Origin: Kribbella antibiotica
GTDB lineage: Bacteria; Actinomycetota; Actinomycetes; Propionibacteriales; Kribbellaceae
DNA: 46,828 nucleotides
Assembly (NCBI RefSeq): GCF_004349055.1
Contig: NZ_SMKX01000060.1
Coordinates: 1-46,828 of the forward strand
Direction of reading: 5' to 3'
The translations under genes and the position numbers were made by a program. The notes beneath the pieces were generated by a model. It worked only from the letters and a program-made list of their open reading frames with translations. It searched no databases and was not told the DNA's origin. Shown here one piece after another: positions 16,533 to 24,341 of the stretch. The number at the start of each line of letters is the position of its first letter. Position 1 is the first letter of the stretch.

Positions 16533-17888
16533 ATGACGTCGCTCGAGATTGATCCCACCTGGTGGGAGGGCGCGGTGCACGAGGGCCGGCCGCTGCGCGA
16601 CTCTCTGGGGGAGCGCGACATCTCTGCTCTCTTCCAGTTTCTGCGGCTGCACGGCTGGAGCAAGCGGGTCATCTCGATGGCCACGGGGGTGTCCGAGACT
16701 CGGGTTCGCAGTATCTCCAAGGGCGATCAGGTGGTGACGTCGTACGACGTCTTGGTCCGGATCGCCGATGGGCTGGCTATAGACCGCGGATTTCTCGGCC
16801 TTGGCCACACGCATCAGCCGGTCGCGTCCGCCACCGTACCGACGGATCCGAGTACTGATCCGTCGTTCGTTGGTTCCCTTGCTGCTTTGGCCGTGGGCCC
16901 TGTGCCAAAGGAGCTCGCTGGACTGCTCCCGAGTCCGAGGCCAGTTGTCGCGGTACCGGCGCTTGTCACTCAGGCCCATGTCGAGTTGGTGCGTGATGTC
17001 AGGGATCAGCATCGGCGGGTTGATGCCCAGCGAGGAGGTGGTTCCTGTCGTGATTCGGCAGTCAGCTATCTCGGCTGGGCGAGCGGCATGCTGCGCAGTC
17101 GGTTCGACTCCGACAGGACTGAGCGCGACTTGAAGGCTGCGCTGTCGGACATGTACCAGGTAGCGGGTTGGGCTTGCCACGACCTCGGCGACCACGCTGC
17201 TGCGCGTCACTATCTGACCGCCGGACTTGTGCTTGCCAGGGACATCGACGATCTCGGGCTGATCGCCGGCGGGTTCTATCGCCTCGGGCGCGTGTCGATC
17301 CACCTGGGTCAGGCGCAGCAAGCGTTGAAGCTGTGGCAGCTTGGACAGATCGTTGCGCAGGACAGTGGCAACTTGGCGTCTGTCGCAGTCCTGCACGCGA
17401 ATGAGGCGTGGGCGTATGCGATGCTCGGCGCGGCCGATCTGGTGTGCGACGCACTCGCTCGGGCGGAGGGCGAGCTTGATCGAGTCGATGTTGCGACAGT
17501 TCCGTCGTGGGCGAGATTCTCGCTGGCTCCGGGGGAGTTGGATGGCATTTCCGGGGTCATCTACGGTCGCCTGGCAGCGCATTCCGAGCATCGGAAGTAC
17601 GCGACGCAGGCGATCGAGTGTGGAGAGAGCGCATTCGGTCGACGGGTGGCGGGGGAGGAGAGGAGTCAGACCTTTGACGCGATCTCTGTAGCGATCGGCT
17701 ACATGCTCGACGGGCAGTTGAACGAGGCTGAGCAGTACGGGCATCGGGCGGTCGAGATGGCCACTGCGACGGCGTCTGTTCGTGCGGCCGACAGGCTTCG
17801 CGGGTTGGCTGCGTTGGCGACGCCGTACAAGGCTCACGGCGGCGTTACCGAGGTGGTCGCTCGCATCGGCTCGCTGGCGGCGGGCTAA
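16533..17888 (+). CDS. XRE-type HTH regulator with TPR repeats, 451 aa
   Basis: The start is the ATG at 16533, with GGGGAGGAAG 8-9 bases upstream; an ATG at 16494 lies further out without such a site. Residues ~25-85 carry an HTH (KRVISMATGVSETRVRSISKG) followed by a helix typical of XRE proteins. Residues ~190-440 are helical repeats of TPR type (ARHYLTAGLVLARDI, AQQALKLWQLGQ, EAEQYGHRAVEMA). Actinomycetes have many such HTH-TPR proteins, often next to a small secreted or signalling partner or a kinase. Here the partner is the APH-fold gene 12 bases downstream. It diverges from the GntR gene and shares its operator region. Confidence 0.85.
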   Translation: MTSLEIDPTWWEGAVHEGRPLRDSLGERDISALFQFLRLHGWSKRVISMATGVSETRVRSISKGDQVVTSYDVLVRIADGLAIDRGFLGLGHTHQPVASATVPTDPSTDPSFVGSLAALAVGPVPKELAGLLPSPRPVVAVPALVTQAHVELVRDVRDQHRRVDAQRGGGSCRDSAVSYLGWASGMLRSRFDSDRTERDLKAALSDMYQVAGWACHDLGDHAAARHYLTAGLVLARDIDDLGLIAGGFYRLGRVSIHLGQAQQALKLWQLGQIVAQDSGNLASVAVLHANEAWAYAMLGAADLVCDALARAEGELDRVDVATVPSWARFSLAPGELDGISGVIYGRLAAHSEHRKYATQAIECGESAFGRRVAGEERSQTFDAISVAIGYMLDGQLNEAEQYGHRAVEMATATASVRAADRLRGLAALATPYKAHGGVTEVVARIGSLAAG

Positions 17889-17899
17889 CCTACGGCGGC

Positions 17900-18856
17900 G
17901 TGACGAGTCTCAGCGCTGGTGAGCGGGCGCGACTGTTCGATGGGTTGTCCGCGATCTGCCTTGCGGCCGGGTTTGACCCGAGCGATGCGGTGTTGCTCCG
18001 GTACACCATGAACGCGGTCTTCCGTTTGGACCGTGCGGGTGTCGTGGTCCGGATGGCGCCGATTGCGAGTTCTGATGTGGTCGACAGGGTCGCCAAGGTT
18101 GCGACCGCGTTCGGGCGACTTGGATTGCCGACCGCGCGGCTGGCGCCGGGGATGAGCGAGCCTGTTGCCGAGGGCAGTTGGATCGCCACGGTCTGGACTT
18201 TGCTGCCACAGGCGCCAGGGCGTCGTCACGACTCTGTTGATCTTGCTGGACCGTTGCGGGCGATACACGCTCTACCTGAAATCGACGTCGAGCTACCGGG
18301 CTGGGATCCGCTCGGGCAGATTAGCGGTCTGCTCTCGAAGGCCGCGTCCCTGGCGGGGGCCGATCATGGCTTCCTCTCGGACTGGGCGACACGAGAGTTC
18401 GGACTGAGCCTCGACCAGGTTCTAGACCACCTGCGGGACAAGTGCAGCGAGTTGGCTGTTGATCTGGAAGCGGTGGAATGGACACTGCCGCGCTCCGTCA
18501 TCCATGGCGATGCACATGCCGGCAATTTGCTCGACGACTTGAGCGGGCGAGTCGTCATCGGCGACCTGGACTCCGTATCGATCGGCCCGCCGGAGTGGGA
18601 TCTGATTCCGGCTGCACACGGCGCGCTGAGATTCGGCGATGATCCCGCGCAGCATCGGGCGTTCGCGCGAACCTACGGGCTTGATGTTTCGGCGTCTCCC
18701 GCCTGGGACGTGCTGAGGCGGGTCCGTGAACTGCAGTTGGTGACAAGCGTGATTCCGGACCTTCGCGGACGTCCAGGTGTCGCCTCCGAGTTGGCGCGCC
18801 GTCTTGCCAGCACCTTGACCGGGGCTGTTGGGGAGAACTGGAACCGCTACACCTAG
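17900..18856 (+). CDS. Aminoglycoside phosphotransferase (APH) fold kinase, 318 aa
   Basis: VIHGDAHAGNLL (catalytic loop, Asp in HGD) and VIGDLDSVSIGPPEWDL (metal-binding loop, IGDLD) are the APH/choline kinase motifs; the N-lobe has VVVRMAP with a strand-type basic residue. Substrates in this superfamily range from aminoglycosides to small metabolites or proteins, so resistance is not implied. The GTG at 17900 lies 8 bases behind TAACCT (17886-17891), which overlaps the stop of the preceding gene; the gene may therefore also be transcribed as a leaderless message besides reading through from the XRE/TPR gene. A strong hairpin terminator follows the stop codon. Confidence 0.88.
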   Translation: MTSLSAGERARLFDGLSAICLAAGFDPSDAVLLRYTMNAVFRLDRAGVVVRMAPIASSDVVDRVAKVATAFGRLGLPTARLAPGMSEPVAEGSWIATVWTLLPQAPGRRHDSVDLAGPLRAIHALPEIDVELPGWDPLGQISGLLSKAASLAGADHGFLSDWATREFGLSLDQVLDHLRDKCSELAVDLEAVEWTLPRSVIHGDAHAGNLLDDLSGRVVIGDLDSVSIGPPEWDLIPAAHGALRFGDDPAQHRAFARTYGLDVSASPAWDVLRRVRELQLVTSVIPDLRGRPGVASELARRLASTLTGAVGENWNRYT

Positions 18857-18888
18857 GGGTCCATCGCAGGGGTCCACGATGGACCCCT
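18855..18888 (+). terminator. Strong hairpin terminator
   Basis: AGGGGTCCATCG (18855-18866) pairs perfectly over 12 bases with CGATGGACCCCT (18877-18888) around a 10-base loop. There is no U-tract, as is common in actinobacteria. It begins at the stop codon of the APH-fold gene. Confidence 0.75.
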
Positions 18889-19051
18889 GGAGGGGGCCGT
18901 CCTAGGCCTCCTCGACGGGCTCCCGACAACCGGCCTCGCGATCGCAAACTCAGGCAGGTAACGCAGAAGAGGCGTTGCAGTCACGGAGTCGAGCACCCGA
19001 TCCTCACGTCGTCTCTCACCTCCGTGACCGTCCTTCTAGGTGGTCTGGGGA

Positions 19052-19153
19052 GTGGGTTCGTTGTCCGACGGGTTCTGGATTCTGAGTGCGGTTGCGGTTG
19101 TCCTCTACGCGCGGATGCTCGTTGAAATCCGCGAAGAGGTCCGGGGTCGGTGA
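19052..19153 (+). CDS. Single-span membrane micropeptide, 33 aa
   Basis: A GTG at 19052 (or TTG at 19061) opens a frame that ends with a TGA at 19151-19153, overlapping the start of the next gene (TGATG). The peptide has one hydrophobic span (FWILSAVAVVLYARML) and a charged tail ending EIREEVRGR. A purine-rich stretch (ggtctggggag) precedes the GTG. Position and overlap suggest coupling with the resolvase-like gene. The short length makes it uncertain. Confidence 0.4.
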   Translation: MGSLSDGFWILSAVAVVLYARMLVEIREEVRGR

Positions 19154-19536
19154 TGGAGGACCGTCGAGCGGATGTCATCCAGGCGGCGTACCCGTTGGCC
19201 CTGGGCTACATGCGGAGGTATCCGCAGATGCGCGTCGACGAGGTTGCGCGGACTCAGGAAGCTCTCGCAAACCACGCCCGATGCAACGGCTTCACCTTGG
19301 GAACTGTGCATGTCGAGGACCTTCTGACCGATCCGCGGGCTTTCCTCGAAATGGTTGCTGCGATCAACCTCTTCGACATCCAAGCGGTGGTGATCCCGAC
19401 GGCTGCACATCTCGGAGACCCCGTGGCGCCTGAGTCGAAGCGAGCTTATTTCGATCGCGAGACCAAAGCTCGAGTCCTGGTCGCGGAGCTGCCGCGATCG
19501 CGTGCCCCTCGAACCGGGATATCGGAAGTTCCATAG
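19153..19536 (+). CDS. Resolvase-like small protein lacking the catalytic serine, 127 aa
   Basis: The order of segments resembles the N-terminal catalytic domain of serine recombinases: a first strand ALGYMRRY (the family has GYxRVS), a helix VDEVARTQEALANHARCNGF, then LGTVHVEDLLTDPRAFLEMVAAI, and AVVIPTAAHLG where recombinases have a second core strand. The serine expected after GYxR is not present (GYMRRYPQ), and there is no C-terminal DNA-binding or zinc domain. It is therefore unlikely to recombine DNA; related small proteins are frequent in actinobacterial integrated elements. The start is the ATG at 19153, or the adjacent GTG at 19150. It is the last gene before the right copy of the tRNA flank. 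Confidence 0.6.
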   Translation: MEDRRADVIQAAYPLALGYMRRYPQMRVDEVARTQEALANHARCNGFTLGTVHVEDLLTDPRAFLEMVAAINLFDIQAVVIPTAAHLGDPVAPESKRAYFDRETKARVLVAELPRSRAPRTGISEVP

Positions 19537-19897
19537 GCCGGCGGGGCGGGCGTGCTGAGGGGGTCCTCTCCTCAATGTCCCCTGCATTCCGCGTCCGTTC
19601 TGCCGCTCCACTGGGTCTTGCCTCCGTGCCACCTCACGGGCCATGAAGGCATCACTCACGAGGCCCGGTCCGTGCTGACACCTCTCAGCGCGGGCCGGGC
19701 CTCATTAGCGTGTGGGCGGTGTCACAGGCGCCGTCAACTACTTTGGCGCGGATCGCGGCAGGTAGAGCGATTCCGGTTCAGCAAGCCGCGTTGCGCGCGA
19801 CGAAGGAGCGGGCTGGAGCGGCGGCGGTTGCGGATGATCGGTCGCCGGATTGTTATTGAAGGAAGTGGCGGTAGCTGCGTGAAGTTGGGGGTGGGTG
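19537..19897. other. No gene; contains a 9-bp inverted repeat
   Basis: About 360 bases between the resolvase-like gene and the right tRNA flank. GAGGCCCGG (19660-19668) pairs with CCGGGCCTC (19695-19703) and may act as a terminator. No convincing coding frame is seen. Confidence 0.45.
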
Positions 19898-20003
19898 GGG
19901 TGGCAGGCGGAGCGTGCGACGGAGGAGCGCGCGTGCCTGGCGCGGGGGAAAGAGAAAGGCTCTCGAAGCTGATGCTTCGAGAGCCTTGTCTGGTGTCCGA
20001 GGG
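19898..20003. repeat. Right copy of the tRNA-Leu flank
   Basis: Bases 19898-19955 match 1-58 with few substitutions, in the same orientation. Both are followed by a terminator hairpin and gtgtccgagg, which here is the 3' end of an intact tRNA-Leu. Together the two copies bracket about 19.8 kb of accessory DNA. Confidence 0.75.
19956..19987 (-). terminator. Rho-independent terminator of tRNA-Leu
   Basis: A 14-bp perfect stem (AAGGCTCTCGAAGC with GCTTCGAGAGCCTT) and a 4-base loop. On the minus strand it begins a few bases after the tRNA 3' end and is followed by TCTCTTTC. Confidence 0.8.
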
Positions 20004-20079
20004 GGGACTTGAACCCCCACGCCCCGTAAAGGGCACTAGCACCTCAAGCTAGCGCGTCTGCCTATTCCGCCACCCGGAC
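19991..20079 (-). tRNA. tRNA-Leu (anticodon GAG)
   Basis: The minus strand folds as a class II tRNA: acceptor GTCCGGG paired with CTCGGAC, discriminator A, encoded CCA (tgg at 19991-19993), anticodon stem CTAGC/GCTAG around the loop TTGAGGT with anticodon GAG, a long variable arm, and a T-arm GGGGGTTCAAGTCCCCC. It reads CUC and CUU leucine codons. The 3' end coincides with the flanking repeat, as usual for element integration at tRNA genes. Confidence 0.95.
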
Positions 20080-20196
20080 AGGTGATCCGCGCCTTAGTGG
20101 CGCCGACCGGAGAACAGTAGCAAACAACTTGGGTGGAATTCACATCGGGGCGCTGGGGGTGTCTCATGGGGGTAGTTCGAAGTTCAAGGAGAGGGT

Positions 20197-20697
20197 GTGG
20201 GTGCCGTGGGGACTGTTGATGTGGCAGGTATTGAGGCGGAGCGGGAGCGGTTGCGGGGGGAGTATCTGCAGGCGGAGCGGCCGGCCTCGACGGCGCGCGG
20301 GCTGCATCATGTGGCGGTGTTGTGTGCGGATGTGGAGACGACGATTCGGTTCTATCAGGGGGTGCTGGGGTTTCCGTTGACGGAGATCGTGGGCAACCGG
20401 GACTACGAAGGGTCCAGCCACTTCTTCTTTGATATCGGGAACGGGAACCTGCTGGCGTTCTTCGACTTTCCGGGCCTCGAGTTGGGGGCGTACGCGGAGG
20501 TGCTGGGTGGGTTGCACCACATGGCGATCTCGATGGAGGCGGAGCGGTGGGCCGAGGTGAAGGGGCGGCTGGACGACGCCAGCATCGAGTACTTGGAGGA
20601 GAGCGGTACGTCGCTGTATTTCAGGGACCCGGATGGGACTCGGGTGGAGTTGATCGCGGATCCGTTGGGGGAGATGTATGGGCTGACCGTGCTCTGA
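20197..20697 (+). CDS. VOC (glyoxalase/dioxygenase fold) protein, 166 aa
   Basis: After a ~30-residue N-terminal helix, two beta-alpha-beta-beta-beta modules follow: GLHHVAVLCADVETTIRFYQGVLGFPL and LHHMAISMEAERWAEVKGRL, ending with SLYFRDPDGTRVELI, the usual VOC end strand with a Glu ligand. A metal-dependent lyase, isomerase or dioxygenase on a small molecule is likely; the substrate is not evident. The GTG at 20197 has AAGGAG five bases upstream; a GTG at 20221 is an alternative. The M20 peptidase gene begins 13 bases after its stop, so they form an operon. Confidence 0.88.
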   Translation: MGAVGTVDVAGIEAERERLRGEYLQAERPASTARGLHHVAVLCADVETTIRFYQGVLGFPLTEIVGNRDYEGSSHFFFDIGNGNLLAFFDFPGLELGAYAEVLGGLHHMAISMEAERWAEVKGRLDDASIEYLEESGTSLYFRDPDGTRVELIADPLGEMYGLTVL

Positions 20698-20710
20698 GAG
20701 GATGGGACGT

Positions 20711-22033
20711 ATGACTACGCCTGACCGTCCGTCGTACAGCGCCGACGCCGAAGTGGTGGAGCTGTGTAGTGAGTTGATCCGGTTCGACACCACGAACTAC
20801 GGCAACGGCAAGAGCAAGGGTGAGCGCGGGGCGGCGGAGTATGTCGCGGCGAAGCTCGACGAGGTCGGGATCGAGTCGACGATCTACGAGTCGGAGCCGG
20901 GGCGGGCGACGCTGGTGGCGCACTGGGAGGGCGAGGACCAGAGCGCCGATCCGCTGCTCGTGCACGGCCACCTGGACGTCGTACCGGCGGATCCGAAGGA
21001 CTGGAAGGTCGATCCGTTTGCGGGGGAGATCTTCGACGGGTGCGTGTGGGGGCGCGGCGCGGTCGACATGAAGGACTTCGACGCGATGGTGCTGTCGGTT
21101 GTGCGGGCGCGTCAGCGGGCGGGGGTGAAGCCGCGGCGGCCGGTGCGGCTGGTGTTCACGGCTGATGAAGAGGCCGGCGGCGTGTACGGCGCGCAGTGGC
21201 TGATCGACAACCATCCGGAGACGGTCGCGGATTGCACCGAGGGGATCGGCGAGGTTGGCGGGTTCTCGGTGACGGTCAAGGACGACCTGCGGTTGTACCT
21301 GATCGAGACGGCCGAGAAGGGCATGGACTGGATGCGTCTCAAGGCCCGCGGTACGGCGGGTCACGGGTCGATGATCAACTCCGACAACGCGGTCACGAAC
21401 CTGGTTGAGGCGGTGACGCGGATCGGCGGGCACGAATGGCCGCTGCGGATCACGCCGACGGTGCGGGAGTTCTTGAAGACGCTGGAGGACGTACTCGGGG
21501 TCGAGCTCGATCCCGAGGACATGACCGAGACGCTGTCGAAGCTGGGCAGCTTCAGCCGGATGTTCGGCGCGACGATCCGCAACACGGCCAACCCGACGAT
21601 GCTGAACGCCGGCTACAAGGTGAACGTGATCCCCGGCGAGGCCGAGGCGCACATCGATGGGCGTTTTCTGCCTGGGTTCGAGGACGAGTTCCACGCGACC
21701 ATCGACGAACTGCTCGGCGACAAAGTCACGCGCGAGAGCGTCGTCACTGACATCGCGCTCGAGACCGAGTTCAGTGGCGGCTTGGTCGAGGCGATGAAGG
21801 CGTGCCTGCTGGCTGAAGACCCACAGAGCCGTACGGCGCCGCTGCTGATGTCGGGTGGGACGGACGCCAAGTCGTGGAGCCGGCTCGGCGTTCGCTGCTT
21901 CGGTTTCGTGCCGCTGCAACTGCCGCCGGACCTCGACTTCATGGGCATGTTCCACGGCATCGACGAGCGCGTTCCGACCGCATCGCTGGAGTTCGGTTCG
22001 CGGGTGCTGGATCAGTTCTTCGACAAGGCCTGA
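20711..22033 (+). CDS. M20-family metallopeptidase (dipeptidase/deacylase), 440 aa
   Basis: Metal-site motifs of the M20/M28 clan are complete: LLVHGHLDVVP (about 81-91), GRGAVDMKD (about 117-125) and FTADEEAGG (about 149-157), plus GTAGHGSM in the lid domain and a His near the C-terminus (MFHGIDERV). It probably hydrolyses peptide or acyl-amino acid bonds with two zinc ions in the cytoplasm. The ATG at 20711 is chosen because GAGAGG precedes it by 9 bases; an ATG at 20702 would lack a site. It forms an operon with the VOC gene and looks like core genome just outside the island. Confidence 0.9.
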   Translation: MTTPDRPSYSADAEVVELCSELIRFDTTNYGNGKSKGERGAAEYVAAKLDEVGIESTIYESEPGRATLVAHWEGEDQSADPLLVHGHLDVVPADPKDWKVDPFAGEIFDGCVWGRGAVDMKDFDAMVLSVVRARQRAGVKPRRPVRLVFTADEEAGGVYGAQWLIDNHPETVADCTEGIGEVGGFSVTVKDDLRLYLIETAEKGMDWMRLKARGTAGHGSMINSDNAVTNLVEAVTRIGGHEWPLRITPTVREFLKTLEDVLGVELDPEDMTETLSKLGSFSRMFGATIRNTANPTMLNAGYKVNVIPGEAEAHIDGRFLPGFEDEFHATIDELLGDKVTRESVVTDIALETEFSGGLVEAMKACLLAEDPQSRTAPLLMSGGTDAKSWSRLGVRCFGFVPLQLPPDLDFMGMFHGIDERVPTASLEFGSRVLDQFFDKA

Positions 22034-22087
22034 GATGTTGCACCCGGCCATTTGGTCGTGGTGCAGCCGGCGGCAAAACGCTTCCGA

Positions 22088-22116
22088 CTGACAAGCGGTC
22101 CCCGGCGGCCTAGCCT
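22088..22116 (+). promoter_or_regulatory. Candidate promoter of the DUF4365-HerA cassette
   Basis: CTGACA (22088-22093), a 17-base spacer, then TAGCCT (22111-22116). It would start transcription about 30 bases before the DUF4365 gene. No other gene lies between it and the cassette. Confidence 0.45.
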
Positions 22117-22151
22117 CGTGGAGGAGGACGAACCGCGTTGCCGGGGGTCGG

Positions 22152-22661
22152 ATGCTTGATGCACGGGTTCATCAGGGCAAGTTCGGCGAGGATTACATTC
22201 GGGTGCTGGCCTCCGCGGCCGGTCTACTCGTTTCTCAGGACGACGTGGACCACGACGGCGTCGACTTCTGCATCAAGCAGCCGGGGCCGACCACCTTCGG
22301 GTTCTCGCCGCGGATCGACGTACAGGTCAAGACCACGTCGCGGCCGAAGCGCCGGGCAGCCGGCATCGATTTCGACGGGCTGGATCAGCTGCAGTTCAAC
22401 CGGCTCGCCGGTACCGATGTCGTCGTACCGTGCTACTTGTTCCTCGTCGTGACGCCGGTCGCGCGGGCCGACTACACGGATCTGCGCACGGCCGGCCTGC
22501 TGTTGCGTGAGGTCGGGTACTACGTTTCGTTGCGCGACAGGCCGAAGGTCGAGGGGCCACGGAAGGACCGCAAGATCCGGGTCCGAGTGCCGGTGGCCAA
22601 CGTGCTGACCGTGTCGGCCTTGCGCAGGTTGATCGGACCGTCCCCGGGCAGCGCCGGATGA
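22152..22661 (+). CDS. DUF4365 protein, PD-(D/E)xK nuclease-like, 169 aa
   Basis: The order GKFGEDYIRVLASAAG (Glu13), DHDGVDFCI (Asp38) and PRIDVQVKTT (Asp56, Gln58, Lys60) is the DUF4365 signature, a PD-(D/E)xK-type nuclease core. A strand VVVPCYLFLVV and a basic tail follow. The ATG at 22152 comes after GGGGGTC. It is first in a four-gene cassette, and its stop overlaps the next start as ATGA. DUF4365 domains are frequent in bacterial defence genes, often fused to or beside an NTPase. Cleavage of DNA is inferred from the fold. Confidence 0.8.
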   Translation: MLDARVHQGKFGEDYIRVLASAAGLLVSQDDVDHDGVDFCIKQPGPTTFGFSPRIDVQVKTTSRPKRRAAGIDFDGLDQLQFNRLAGTDVVVPCYLFLVVTPVARADYTDLRTAGLLLREVGYYVSLRDRPKVEGPRKDRKIRVRVPVANVLTVSALRRLIGPSPGSAG

Positions 22662-23671
22662 TCGGGATCAGCGAGCTGACGGTCTACCTTGCCGAGGCAG
22701 GCTGGTCGGCGACCGGTTCGACGTGGCACGGTGGCGCGATCTGGTCCCGAGGTCCGCACGAGGTTCTGGTGCCGCCGCACGACGGCATGAGCGATGCCGC
22801 GTCCCGGGTTCACGAGCTGCTGCTGGCCGTGGCAGAAGCCGAAGATCGGCCGCCGGGCGAAATCGTGCGTGATGCGAGATTTCCGCTGCTGGATCGCGCG
22901 CTGTACCGGGCCGATGTCGTGGCGGGGGTGGATGGGTTCGTCGCGTTGCCCTCGGGCCTGGATGCCTTGCGGGGCATTCAGGACATGCTGTCGACGGTCG
23001 CGTCGCCGGAAGCCCTGTCAGAAGTTTTGCTGCGCACGACGATCGAGCAGCGCCTGGTCGCGACAGTTCTGGTCCCAGGCACCGGCGATCAGCGCATCCT
23101 GGAACGCCTCTACAGAGCGACCGAGGCTGTGCACACTGCCGTCCGGACGGACTCCGTGGATGCCCTCACGGCCCTCGGCGTGACCAGATCCTTCTGTACG
23201 GCGTTGGGCCGGCTGACCGGGCCGGACCGCAGCGGCTCGTTCGACCTGGAGTTTCGCTGGGCGCGTGGTGTGCCGTCCGTGATGCCCGATGCACAGCTGA
23301 ACTTCGGGGCGGGCACTGGCGAGCAACTCCGGCAGGTGACACGTCGGCTTCAGGAACGCGGTCAGCTGGACAAGGCAGTGCCGGACCACAGCGGTACGAC
23401 GACTGCCGAGGGGCGCGTTGTCGGGCTTCAGGATGTGGGCACCGGTGCCGACCGCTGGCGAATCAAGGTCGACGGCGTCATCACGAGTGCGAGTCGTACG
23501 ACGCCGTCGCGAGCGGTGTGGATTCGCCTTGCGACCCAGGAACAGTACGACCAGGCGTGGGACGCGCACCGCAGTCACCAGCCGGTGCGCGTCAGGGGAC
23601 GGTGGAGGCCTGACGGTCGTGTGCGAGTCCATGCCGATCCGGACGGATTGATGACTCTGCCTGATCCGTGA
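22658..23671 (+). CDS. Unknown 337-aa protein of the HerA cassette
   Basis: I do not recognise a family. The start overlaps the DUF4365 stop (ATGA). Residues ~1-215 are mixed, with an Ala-rich helix near 45-60 and a long helical part at 95-180. Residues ~245-335 (AEGRVVGLQDVGTGADRWRI, VWIRLATQEQYDQAWDAH, PVRVRGRWRPDGRVRV) look like a small beta-barrel of OB type; this is a reading of strand pattern, not a confirmed fold. It has no membrane segments and no nucleotide-binding motif. A role as DNA-binding or bridging subunit of a nuclease-translocase complex is inference. Confidence 0.75.
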   Translation: MIGISELTVYLAEAGWSATGSTWHGGAIWSRGPHEVLVPPHDGMSDAASRVHELLLAVAEAEDRPPGEIVRDARFPLLDRALYRADVVAGVDGFVALPSGLDALRGIQDMLSTVASPEALSEVLLRTTIEQRLVATVLVPGTGDQRILERLYRATEAVHTAVRTDSVDALTALGVTRSFCTALGRLTGPDRSGSFDLEFRWARGVPSVMPDAQLNFGAGTGEQLRQVTRRLQERGQLDKAVPDHSGTTTAEGRVVGLQDVGTGADRWRIKVDGVITSASRTTPSRAVWIRLATQEQYDQAWDAHRSHQPVRVRGRWRPDGRVRVHADPDGLMTLPDP

Positions 23672-23720
23672 GTCCCCGCTGCCGCCATCTCCTGCAACCA
23701 GCCGACCAAAGGACTGAGAC

Positions 23721-24341
23721 GTGCCGAACCGCGACCTGAACTCGAACGAACGAGCCGTTCTGCTGACCCTGCTGGCCGAAGGCAGGGAGTTGACCAACGC
23801 GGAGCTGCACGCTGTTGCAGGTATCAAACTCGACGGCGCGAATCGTCTGCGCCTGAACGACCTCGGCCTGGTCGACTCCGAGAAGCACGGCCGTTCTTTT
23901 GTCCACGTGCTGACCGAAGGCGGCGCCGCCTGGTGTGAGCACGAGCTGGCGACCGAGCGACCGGCCCGCTCAGGAGCCTTAGGCGGCGCGCTCTACGCGA
24001 TTCTCGGTTCGCTGCACCGCTATGTACGGCGTGGCGGGCTGCACCTGACCGAGATCTTCCAGCCGGCCGCGGAGCTCGATCTCCCAGATCGCATCCGCGC
24101 GTCGTACGCCGATCTGAGCGATCGGCCAGGTGAGTCGTGGATCAGCCTGGTCTCGCTTCGGAAGTCTTTGGCAGACGTGCCGCGGGACGAGCTGGATACG
24201 GCGCTGGAGAAGCTGGCGCCCACGCCCGGTGTGCACATCCAGGCGGAGGCGAACCAGCAGAGCCTGACAGCCGCCGATCACGAGGCCGCGGTGCGATTCG
24301 GCGGGAGCAGCCGGCACATCCTGAAGATCGAGCAGCCATGA
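23721..24341 (+). CDS. Winged-helix-like protein of the HerA cassette, 206 aa
   Basis: The N-terminal ~70 residues (LNSNERAVLLTLLAEGRELTNAELHAVAGIKLDGANRLRLNDLGLV, then VHVLTEGGAAW) form a winged helix of MarR-like layout. The middle has a helix pair and ASYADLSDRPGESWISLVSLRKSLADVPRDELDTALEKL, which looks like a second winged-helix unit of the kind used in nuclease-NTPase complexes. A GTG at 23721 has AAAGGAC upstream. Its stop overlaps the HerA start as ATGA. It may read a DNA end or regulate the cassette; both are inference. Confidence 0.72.
   Translation: MPNRDLNSNERAVLLTLLAEGRELTNAELHAVAGIKLDGANRLRLNDLGLVDSEKHGRSFVHVLTEGGAAWCEHELATERPARSGALGGALYAILGSLHRYVRRGGLHLTEIFQPAAELDLPDRIRASYADLSDRPGESWISLVSLRKSLADVPRDELDTALEKLAPTPGVHIQAEANQQSLTAADHEAAVRFGGSSRHILKIEQP

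Noticed and set aside
16422..17837. Minus-strand frame of about 470 codons
   Set aside because: It is the complement of the XRE/TPR gene, without a domain of its own.
17900..18856. Aminoglycoside resistance gene
   Set aside because: The APH fold is clear but the substrate is not. Its neighbour is a regulator, and many APH-fold kinases have other substrates.
1..20079. Integrase or transposase for the island
   Set aside because: No tyrosine recombinase, active serine recombinase or DDE transposase motif was found; the resolvase-like gene at 19153 lacks its serine.
20621..22051. Minus-strand frame opposite the M20 peptidase gene
   Set aside because: It is the complement of a clear M20 gene, rich in His, Arg and Asp from the reversed codons.
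24137..24337. Upstream extension of the AAA-HerA gene
   Set aside because: It runs in a different frame over the winged-helix gene; the ATGA overlap at 24338 is the more natural start.
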